Shown in pieces: positions 17,539 to 24,921 of a stretch of 64,000 nt of DNA. The stretch covers positions 4,899,001 through 4,963,000 of the forward strand of contig NZ_CP103300.1 in the NCBI RefSeq assembly GCF_025562755.1, written 5' to 3'. Under the pieces are notes generated by a model. The model was not told the origin of the DNA and ran no database searches. It saw only the letters and a program-made list of their open reading frames with translations. Position 1 is the first letter of the stretch. The number at the start of each line of letters is the position of its first letter. This DNA comes from Endozoicomonas euniceicola (GTDB lineage: Bacteria > Pseudomonadota > Gammaproteobacteria > Pseudomonadales > Endozoicomonadaceae). The translations under genes were made by a program, and so were the position numbers.

Positions 17539-17844
17539 ATCAAGCAGTTACGGGAGTCGTTCGAGAGTGCATGTGAAAAACTGGAATGCCAGTTACTTGA
17601 AATGGATGGCGAAAAAGATCACGTACACCTGTTGGTGGCCTACCCACCAAAACTGGCTATCAGTGTCATGGTAAATAATCTCAAATCAACATCATCAAGA
17701 CGGTTGCGAATGCTGAATACCCACCTTACTGCTCAGAGCAAAGCAGGCTTAATGTGGTCAAGGTCTTACTTTGCTTGCAGTGCTGGCGGTGCAACTATCG
17801 AGACTCTGAAGGACTACGTTAATAGCCAGAGTACACCAGATTGA
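17539..17844 (+). pseudogene. tnpA: IS200/IS605 tnpA fragment, 5' end removed by the IS1380-type element
   Basis: From 17539 the sequence matches the tnpA at 36881-37309 almost base for base but lacks the first 42 residues. This copy keeps the HUH motif DHVHLLV and the sense codon TCA where the other copy has TAA. The Tyr region (RSYFACSAGG) is present. The N-terminal strand is missing, so it is inactive. The typical element end follows, with the hairpin CCCCGCCCGCATTGGGCGAG at about 17878 and TTTTGCTAA ending near 17922. Confidence 0.8.
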
Positions 17845-18006
17845 TGGCGGAAGGCTCTGCGCCTTCCCGTCTTATATCCCCGCCCGCATTGGGCGAGGGT
17901 TTACGACGATTTTGCTAACGTTAGTCCTGCTGACTCCCCTGTTATGCAACCCCTTTTAGTTATTCCATAAGATCATCCCCACGAAGGTGATAACAGGGAT
18001 AGAACC

Positions 18007-18264
18007 ATGTTTTTGCACATGCAGCACACAAAGGAGTTTAAACGCATCAGGGGGGTATTTCAGATACTCATGACGCTGGTCAGCTTTTTGGGTTTTAACG
18101 AGGCTGTGCTGGCGGAAAGGTATCGGACGTCACAGTATATCAAGAATGATAACACCCGCATGATTGTGGTGAAGAACCCGATGACTGAGCCGTTAAGGCT
18201 GGACTGTTCGGCTATACAGCTAATACAACGGACAGCCTTGAAGAATGGAGTGCATTCATATTGA
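18007..18264 (+). CDS. short hypothetical protein, possibly a secreted-protein fragment
   Basis: An 85-residue frame. Residues 15-37 (FQILMTLVSFLGFNEAVLAE) look like a signal peptide cleaved after VLA. The remaining 50 residues (RYRTSQYIKNDNTRMIVVKN) are unfamiliar. No good ribosome site precedes it. It is wedged between an IS605 end and the MFS gene, so it may be a truncated version of one of the secreted proteins common in this genome. Confidence 0.35.
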   Translation: MFLHMQHTKEFKRIRGVFQILMTLVSFLGFNEAVLAERYRTSQYIKNDNTRMIVVKNPMTEPLRLDCSAIQLIQRTALKNGVHSY

Positions 18265-18373
18265 GCAAGTGTGAGACACCCGGTCATTGACCTCTTCACC
18301 CGGTTCAGTGAAGACCTTGCGCCAGCCTGGGTAATCAATGGCGGCTGTCGTCTAGAAGCTGCTGAAAAAATGG

Positions 18374-19648
18374 TCAGCCAGTTTTGAGAAAAACAGGCAA
18401 CTTCCATGCTGCCAGCAATCCCAGGCTACCGCTTGTCATCAGATACCAGGCCGGAGCCTGAAGGTTGTTGCTCCAGCCAATCAGTGCCATGGCAATCAAT
18501 GGCGTTAAACCTCCGAACAGGGCATAACCGGCGTTATAGCAAAAAGCGATGCCGGAATAGCGTACATTGACTGGAAACAAAATCGACAGGGTCATCAGTG
18601 CGGCGGTCAGACTGCCGACCATCAGGCCGCTGAGCAACATGATCCAATACACATCAAAACCCGCAACATACCAGTAAAATACCGGTGCCGAGAACAGCAC
18701 AATAAAACCGTATGCTGCATACAGAAGACGGCGAGCAGGCAATTTATCCGCCAGATGTCCGGCAACAATCGTCATTAGCGACGAGATAAAAATACCTATG
18801 CCACCAGCCAGCGCAACATCACTGCCGGGATAATTCAGCATTTTTGTCAAATAGCCCGGTGTAAACAAAAACAGCAACGTCAGGGCGCTGGCTCCCGGCG
18901 CAATCAGAAAAACACCGAACAGTAGCTCACCCCGATGCAGTTGCAGTAGCTGTACCAGAGGTACAGCAGAACGCGCTTTGTACTTGATAAGCTGTAAAAA
19001 CAGACCGGACTCCTGAAAACGTTTGCGTATCATGTAACTGCAAATACCCAACGTACCTCCCAACCAGAAAGGTACCCGCCAGCCCCACTCCTGCATGCTT
19101 TCTTCAGGCAGCCACCAAAGCATTAAGGCATTCACCAGCGAACCAAACAAGACGCCATTCGTCAGTGCCGCAAACAGCAGGCTGATGACCAATCCACGAC
19201 GATGCTCAACGGTTTCACTCAGATAAGTCATGGCACCGGGAATTTCTCCCCCAATAGAAAAGCCCTGCAATATCCGCAAAAACACCAGCATCAGAGGAGC
19301 CCAGATACCAACCTGAGAATACGTTGGCAAGCACCCCATCAGAAAGGTCGACAGTGCCATAATTAAAACCGTAGCGACGAAGATAGGTTTTCGTCCAAAG
19401 CGATCACCCAGATGCCCAAATACAACCCCACCTAATGGTCGGACAAGATAACCAATCGAAAACGTCGCAAAGGTTGTTAGCAGTGAAGTGTAGGGATCGT
19501 GTCCCGGAAAAAAATGGTCAGCAATAAATGGTGCCATCAGGGCGTAGATAATAAAGTCATAGAGCTCCAGGAAGCCCCCCATAGAGGTTATAAAGATTAA
19601 TCCCAACTGCTCTCTGGATAAATCTGTTTTGCTATTACTCTTCACCAT
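18374..19648 (-). CDS. MFS transporter of the metabolite:H+ symporter type, copy 1
   Basis: About 424 residues with 12 predicted membrane helices. The motif GYLVRPLGGVVFGHLGDRFG after helix 2 and RILQGFSIGGEIPGAMTYL in helix 4 are typical of the MHS branch (ProP, citrate and alpha-ketoglutarate transporters). I choose ATG 19648 because AGAAGG lies just upstream; a start at 19663 is also possible. It imports a small organic acid or osmolyte with protons; the substrate cannot be told. It is a tandem paralogue of the next gene. Confidence 0.85.
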   Translation of the reverse strand: MVKSNSKTDLSREQLGLIFITSMGGFLELYDFIIYALMAPFIADHFFPGHDPYTSLLTTFATFSIGYLVRPLGGVVFGHLGDRFGRKPIFVATVLIMALSTFLMGCLPTYSQVGIWAPLMLVFLRILQGFSIGGEIPGAMTYLSETVEHRRGLVISLLFAALTNGVLFGSLVNALMLWWLPEESMQEWGWRVPFWLGGTLGICSYMIRKRFQESGLFLQLIKYKARSAVPLVQLLQLHRGELLFGVFLIAPGASALTLLFLFTPGYLTKMLNYPGSDVALAGGIGIFISSLMTIVAGHLADKLPARRLLYAAYGFIVLFSAPVFYWYVAGFDVYWIMLLSGLMVGSLTAALMTLSILFPVNVRYSGIAFCYNAGYALFGGLTPLIAMALIGWSNNLQAPAWYLMTSGSLGLLAAWKLPVFLKTG

Positions 19649-19761
19649 GAAATGCCTTCTCAATTTCTGCTAATTCCAGCCCGGAAGTTATAGCCAACCT
19701 GTAATACTCTTTCCATGAACTGCCACCACTGGAAATCCAAAACCTGTTACTGGATGAAAGG

Positions 19762-21060
19762 CTATTGACGCAAACGATTCCCATTGTCCGTTGCCATGGA
19801 GTAATCAGGCCATGCAACAAAAACAATCAGCAGTGAAAAAATTGAAATGACTATCAGGTACATTGCCGGGCCCGTGGTAATACCAAACCACTTGATCAAC
19901 AGTGTGCTTGAAACCGGTGCCAGACCACCAAATAAAGTGATTCCCAGATTGTAAGTGATTGCCACCCCGGTATAACGCACTTCCGTGGGAAACAGCCTTA
20001 CCAGCATCGGTGGCAACAATCCGGTTATAAATGCCGTAAGAACAGCTGCCACCATCATGATTTTGCTGAGTTCGGCTCCGTCAGAGCTTATGTAGTGATA
20101 AAGAGGCAGGCTGATACCCACTATCAGCACAGCGCAGAGCAACAGCAGCAGTTTATGGGAATAGCGATCATTCGCCAGCCCCATCAGCAGGCAGATCGGG
20201 GCAGACATGATATACGCCAGTGATGCCTGCCAGGCAACCTGATCACTGGCAAAGCCGTGTAACGTCACCAGATAGCCGGGCATATAGATACTCAAAACCG
20301 CGGTGGCTGAACCAAACATAGCGATAATGCAAAAACCGCAGACAAACCCCCGCCTGTGGTGACGCACCAAATCAAGAAGGGGAGTCGCCTGACGCTGTCG
20401 CACCAGATTCAGTGCCATGAACAGTCCGGATTCATGAAACCGTCGTCGTATATAGAAACTAAGCCCTCCCAGCAGGCCTCCGATCCAGAAAGGTACACGC
20501 CAGCCCCATTGCGTCATAACGTCCAGTGGCAGAAACAGTGTCAACAGACCATGGACAAACGCCGCCAGAGAAAGTCCCAGCATTAACGACATAAACAGAA
20601 TACCAATAACCAGCCCACTGCGTCCGGGGGTGGTTTCACTCATGTAAGTCATCGCACCGGGCAGCTCGCCACCCAGAGAAAACCCCTGAAACAATCGCAA
20701 CAAAACCAGCAGAACCGGGGCAAGCATACCAATACTGTTATACGCCGGTATGCACCCAATCAGAGCGGTGGTCAGCGCCATAATAAATATGGTTAACGTG
20801 AACGTATTTTTACGCCCATAGCGATCACCGAGATGCCCAAAGAAAATACCACCCAGAGGGCGTGACAGGTAGCCGACAGCAAACGTTGCAAAAGTTCCCA
20901 ACAGAGAAGTCATCGAATCACTGGAAGGAAAAAAACATTCGGCAATGTAACTCGCCATCATGGCATAAACCATGAAGTCATAGAGTTCCAGCATCCCCCC
21001 CAGAGAGATAGCAAAGGCCAGCCGGTACTGTTCTTCTGGAATATTCGTACAGTGACGCAT
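19762..21060 (-). CDS. MFS transporter of the metabolite:H+ symporter type, copy 2
   Basis: About 432 residues, parallel in every helix to its neighbour: LYDFMVYAMMASYIAECFFP, GYLSRPLGGIFFGHLGDRYG and RLFQGFSLGGELPGAMTYMS. I prefer ATG 21060 (MRHCTNIPEEQ) over a GTG at 21075, which abuts a MITE. No ribosome site is obvious. The MITE lies immediately upstream, so the gene may have lost or replaced its native promoter. The pair probably arose by duplication followed by divergence. Confidence 0.83.
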   Translation of the reverse strand: MRHCTNIPEEQYRLAFAISLGGMLELYDFMVYAMMASYIAECFFPSSDSMTSLLGTFATFAVGYLSRPLGGIFFGHLGDRYGRKNTFTLTIFIMALTTALIGCIPAYNSIGMLAPVLLVLLRLFQGFSLGGELPGAMTYMSETTPGRSGLVIGILFMSLMLGLSLAAFVHGLLTLFLPLDVMTQWGWRVPFWIGGLLGGLSFYIRRRFHESGLFMALNLVRQRQATPLLDLVRHHRRGFVCGFCIIAMFGSATAVLSIYMPGYLVTLHGFASDQVAWQASLAYIMSAPICLLMGLANDRYSHKLLLLLCAVLIVGISLPLYHYISSDGAELSKIMMVAAVLTAFITGLLPPMLVRLFPTEVRYTGVAITYNLGITLFGGLAPVSSTLLIKWFGITTGPAMYLIVISIFSLLIVFVAWPDYSMATDNGNRLRQ

Positions 21061-21074
21061 CTTTTGTAGGGTCA

Positions 21075-21241
21075 CTAGGAGCCTGACCGAGAATAGCGCC
21101 CGTAGCGAGGACGGCAGAAAATTGAGGATGAAAATTTGGTTTTGTGAGGAGAATAGCGAGCTATTTGACGAACAAAAGCGAATTTTCAGACCAATTTACT
21201 GCCGCCGCAGTAGGGCAGTCTATTCTCGGACAGGCTCCTAG
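21075..21241 (+). mobile_element. 167-bp MITE with CTAG-ended terminal inverted repeats
   Basis: The first 22 bases (CTAGGAGCCTGACCGAGAAT and AG) and the reverse complement of the last 22 differ at one position only. The inside is non-coding and partly palindromic. It has no gene, so it must have been mobilised by a transposase elsewhere. It ends 15 bp before the start of the MFS gene. Confidence 0.75.
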
Positions 21242-21359
21242 ACCGTCTCCCGCCTGCTAGTTGAATAACACAGACTAGTACATCGTTGCAGAGAGGATAA
21301 ATTGTCGGCAAAAATAAAAGCCGGTTGTAATAAAAAGAAGCGGACTCTTTTGACTGATA

Positions 21360-21752
21360 TTATTGAGGCGAGGCATGTAAATGAACGATTTTCCATTCAT
21401 TGCCAAGCTTTCTGAGAATATGAGTCGCTCTCAGCGACTGCAATTCCGTGGCAGAACCCTCCGACTTCATTCTGGTTTCAAACTGCCAGATACTGCAACA
21501 GCCTATCACCTCGCCTGACTCCCAGAACGACTCCACCCGATATTGAACAGACAGGATTTCAAACTGATTAAACAGGGATTCATACCAGACCCTGAGGCCA
21601 CTTTGAGTAGTGCAGCTGACATGTTCACTGCTCCAGAACAGCAATTCAGCGTCCGGGGCGAAGTGTGCCAACATGCCATCGATGTAGCATTGCTGATAAT
21701 TATCAGCCTGCTGGTCAAACAACGTGGTAATCGCTTCAGGTTGATTTTCCAT
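21360..21752 (-). CDS. NTF2-like / SnoaL-type domain protein
   Basis: A 130-residue single-domain protein. The pattern of an N-terminal helix (ITTLFDQQADNYQQCYIDGM), then FAPDAELLFWSSEHV, a central helix, and C-terminal strands ending ATHILRKLGNEWKIVHLHAS is typical of the NTF2-like fold (SnoaL or DUF4440 families). These bind small ligands or act as simple enzymes. No catalytic assignment is possible. It stands alone between intergenic stretches. Confidence 0.7.
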   Translation of the reverse strand: MENQPEAITTLFDQQADNYQQCYIDGMLAHFAPDAELLFWSSEHVSCTTQSGLRVWYESLFNQFEILSVQYRVESFWESGEVIGCCSIWQFETRMKSEGSATELQSLRATHILRKLGNEWKIVHLHASPQ

Positions 21753-21923
21753 CGCTCTCCCCCCTGCCCTTAATTAAATATCTGGTTGAAGATTCATCAG
21801 ATTATCATCCTAAGCATAAGTTTGATAAGCCTCAAACGATCAATTGCTATGCTTAAGCGGCAAATTGAGGCAATCACCTCAGCACTCTGAATGAACCATG
21901 AGGAGCAACCATGAGGAGCAACC

Positions 21924-23303
21924 ATGAAATCCCTGGCCCGAATACTCTTTCCCATGATGATGGTTACCGAAAACGTTCTGGCTAAGGATCATATCACGAC
22001 CCTGAAGAACTACATCAAAGCCACTTATGGTCACGAGCTGGTGATCTCTGACGCTCAGATCAGGCAGCTGAGCTGGGTGATGGACAACCCGCAGGCCACT
22101 CCGGAAATGGATCGCTACAAAGTCAAGGGGATTCACAAAGAAGTTCCAAGAGCCCTGTCACGGCTTTATAACCTGCAACGACTACGATCAGGTACTAAAG
22201 AGGACTTTGAGAAATTTATCGCGCCACAGAAAGATATAAAGGCTTTGAATGAGGAAAAAGCTGAAAAACCTGAAGCTCTCTCGTTCGAGAGTTTCAGGCA
22301 ACTGTCAGCCGCTATCCGCCCCATGGATGACTACCATTATGAAGGGCTGGCAGCAGCAGCTATCATCTCTGCCGTTACCCTGTCGCCGGAAGCCATTCAA
22401 AAAGCCCGGCTGATTCCGGACCTTAAAATTCCAACAGGCAGCGTAAAGTTTCTGGCAGCCACTGCACCGGAAGCTGGTAAAATCTACCCTCTGGCCCGGG
22501 CGTTCAACAAACGCTTCGACACCGGCAATCATCTGTTTGAAGTAGCCTTTATGCCCGACAGCCACCTGCGTCACATGATGTATAACGAGGGGTCGCTGGC
22601 GATGTATAAGCATATTGACCGTGGACTGGCCAACGGCTCAGTTTCCAGAGACGAACTCAGGTTCTGGTACTATCACTGGGTGATCAACATCGCCGGATTC
22701 CGTGGACACCTTGCTCCTAAAGGCTCACTGTATCTGACCCAGAACACCTACAACGCCATGACAGCCGTAAAAACGGTGCTGGATCAGCTCGGCTCAGGTG
22801 AAAAAGCCTTCAACCCGATACGGGCTTATCTGGCAAAGCGTGCTGAATGGCTGCAATTGGAAAAACACACCCGGAATACCGACGAACAGCTGGCACTGGC
22901 TTCCCTTGCTGCCTCTTTACGACTGTTTTCACCGGAACAAGGAAAACAGCTTTATCAGGCTTTCGGGCAACTCTCCCCGGCAAACCAGAAACGCTGGGTG
23001 GCTTACAGCCAGTATCAGTTCACTAATACCCGGACACCGGCCCCTACTTATGCTCCGGCACTGTTTGCCAATGCTGTTGTAGAAGCCGGGCTGGCCGACA
23101 CGGTAGTGAAAGCCCTGCCGTTGTTTCTTGACGTGATCGACAAAGAACAGAAGATGCGCAAAAACGGCCAGTTAAGCCTGCAGGTTCCTGTGTCATTCCG
23201 CGAACTCAGCCAACAGCAACAGGTAGATCGAATTCTTCACCAGCCACTCAAAGGTATAGTGACCATTGACCCGGTAACAGGCGTTGCGTCCATAACAAAA
23301 TAA
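21924..23303 (+). CDS. unknown protein, possibly exported
   Basis: A 459-residue protein, mostly alpha-helical by composition. The N terminus MKSLARILFPMMMVTENVLA could be a short signal peptide. I recognise no family. The start ATG 21924 is the third of three ATG codons in a direct repeat (AACCATGAGGAGC twice) in which each unit carries an AGGAG ribosome site. A phosphatase gene follows 45 bp later and may be co-transcribed. Confidence 0.7.
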   Translation: MKSLARILFPMMMVTENVLAKDHITTLKNYIKATYGHELVISDAQIRQLSWVMDNPQATPEMDRYKVKGIHKEVPRALSRLYNLQRLRSGTKEDFEKFIAPQKDIKALNEEKAEKPEALSFESFRQLSAAIRPMDDYHYEGLAAAAIISAVTLSPEAIQKARLIPDLKIPTGSVKFLAATAPEAGKIYPLARAFNKRFDTGNHLFEVAFMPDSHLRHMMYNEGSLAMYKHIDRGLANGSVSRDELRFWYYHWVINIAGFRGHLAPKGSLYLTQNTYNAMTAVKTVLDQLGSGEKAFNPIRAYLAKRAEWLQLEKHTRNTDEQLALASLAASLRLFSPEQGKQLYQAFGQLSPANQKRWVAYSQYQFTNTRTPAPTYAPALFANAVVEAGLADTVVKALPLFLDVIDKEQKMRKNGQLSLQVPVSFRELSQQQQVDRILHQPLKGIVTIDPVTGVASITK

Positions 23304-23348
23304 TCGTTTAACATCCTCAATCGCAGGGAAAGTGCCGGAGGCTTTACT

Positions 23349-24011
23349 ATGTTTCATCAGAATTTTTCAGCCAACCACCAGGGCAGAGACTTTGCCATTG
23401 GTGATCTGCACGGCATGTACGACCTGCTGTTCGAAGAGCTGGATAAAGTAGCGTTCAACTTCGCCACAGACCGCTGTTTCAGCGTAGGCGACCTGATTGA
23501 CCGGGGTCCTGAGTCTGCACAATGCCTTGGCCTGATCAACGAACCCTGGTTTCATCCCGTCTGCGGCAACCATGAAGATACGCTGCGCCTGGTGGCTCGT
23601 AACCTGTCTTCAGCCGCTATCACTGCCGACTGGATTCTGAACGGCGGGCGCTGGCATCTGATGGTATCTACCGAAAAAATGCGCCACTATGCCGACTTGG
23701 TAGATACCCTGCCCGAACTCATTTCTGTCACCACGCCTTCCGGCAAACTCGTTGCAATATGCCATGCAGAATACCCTCTGCCTTACTGGAGTCCGGACGA
23801 CATTGCCAAAGACGATGAGCTGAGAAGACACATGATGTGGTCACGGCAGAAAGTCAGCGACAGGGACACTTCAACCGTTTCCGGAGTCGATAGCATTATC
23901 TGTGGGCATACGATTGTAGAGCGTCCACAGCAGCTGGGTAACTCTTTCTTCATTGACACCGGTGCTTTTGCATCAAATATTCTGACCCTGATCAATCTGG
24001 AAGATCTTTAA
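23349..24011 (+). CDS. PP1-type serine/threonine protein phosphatase (PrpA/lambda type)
   Basis: A 220-residue calcineurin-like metallophosphatase. All signature motifs are in order: GDLHG (residues 18-22), VGDLIDRGPES, CGNHED, and later CHAEYP and CGHTIVERP. These coordinate two metal ions. The size matches the bacterial PrpA/PrpB and phage lambda phosphatases, which dephosphorylate phosphoproteins in the cytoplasm. The start ATG 23349 follows GGAGG. It lies directly downstream of the unknown 459-residue protein. Confidence 0.88.
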   Translation: MFHQNFSANHQGRDFAIGDLHGMYDLLFEELDKVAFNFATDRCFSVGDLIDRGPESAQCLGLINEPWFHPVCGNHEDTLRLVARNLSSAAITADWILNGGRWHLMVSTEKMRHYADLVDTLPELISVTTPSGKLVAICHAEYPLPYWSPDDIAKDDELRRHMMWSRQKVSDRDTSTVSGVDSIICGHTIVERPQQLGNSFFIDTGAFASNILTLINLEDL

Positions 24012-24187
24012 AAGGCAAGACTGAGAATTTACGGTTCGTGCAATTTCTTTATTAAGCTCTGAGGCAAGGTGCCGAGAGGTTCTAATAAAGGGCGGGGGTG
24101 GTTGTTATCCTGTCGATCTGGTAATAAGAGACAGAATGTTTTTTAATAGAATAAAAAATAATCTAATTTGATAAGGAAGATCAAATC

Positions 24188-24919
24188 ATGATTGAATCCG
24201 TTGACCCCCTACTGGTTAATTTCCTGCCTCAGGATATTCGTTCAACCTTTTTCCCGTATGCCAGCGTAGGTCTGGCTTCTTTACTCCTGAACCTGCTTAT
24301 CGGCTACATTCTGGCAAGCCTGATTGGTATTCATTTCCGGAAATTTTCCACCGCATTTGGTAATAGGAAAGACTTCTCAAGACTGTTTCCCATTTTAATG
24401 CTCTCGGTAATATTAATTATCACCGTGGTCAAAGCCTCACTGGCCCTGGCCCTTGGTCTGGTAGGTGCCCTGTCTATTGTCCGCTTTCGGACTCCCATTA
24501 AAGAACCGGAAGAATTGATCTATCTGTTTCTTAATATTGGCCTGGCTATTGCCCTGGGGGCGGGACAAACTTTTGCGGCCATCATTGCCTGCGTCGTCAT
24601 CCTGATTCTAATGGCTGTTTCCAAAAAAAGAATGGCGAAATCTTTTCAGGAAAACGGACTGTTTCTCTCCATCAGTTACACCGTTACCGAGAATGCGGCT
24701 AAAGACACCATTCTCACTGACCTGAAAAACGTACTCACCGAATACACTGTCAGAGTAGATCTGAGCCGGTTTGATTATTCCGATTCTAAAGTTGACGCAC
24801 TGTTCTTTATCAACATTCACACCGCTGAAGAGTTAGACTCCATCGTATTCCAGTTAAATAACAAATTTGATCAGGCCAACATTTCTATTCTGGAACAAAA
24901 TGATATCTCGGGATTATAA
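24188..24919 (+). CDS. DUF4956 membrane protein
   Basis: A 243-residue protein with four hydrophobic segments in the first 150 residues and a cytoplasmic C-terminal domain. The sequence SLALALGLVGALSIVRFRTP is the family hallmark of DUF4956. ATG 24188 follows a strong AAGGAAG. The next gene (CotH-like) starts 2 bp after its stop, and a VTC-domain gene follows with overlap. DUF4956 genes are frequently found beside VTC and CotH genes, suggesting a membrane partner of the polyphosphate polymerase-like protein. Its biochemical role is unknown. Confidence 0.85.
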   Translation: MIESVDPLLVNFLPQDIRSTFFPYASVGLASLLLNLLIGYILASLIGIHFRKFSTAFGNRKDFSRLFPILMLSVILIITVVKASLALALGLVGALSIVRFRTPIKEPEELIYLFLNIGLAIALGAGQTFAAIIACVVILILMAVSKKRMAKSFQENGLFLSISYTVTENAAKDTILTDLKNVLTEYTVRVDLSRFDYSDSKVDALFFINIHTAEELDSIVFQLNNKFDQANISILEQNDISGL

Positions 24920-24921
24920 CC

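Noticed and set aside
18374..21060. Single fused or duplicated transporter
   Set aside because: Both genes are complete, each with its own start and stop, and 113 bp lie between them.
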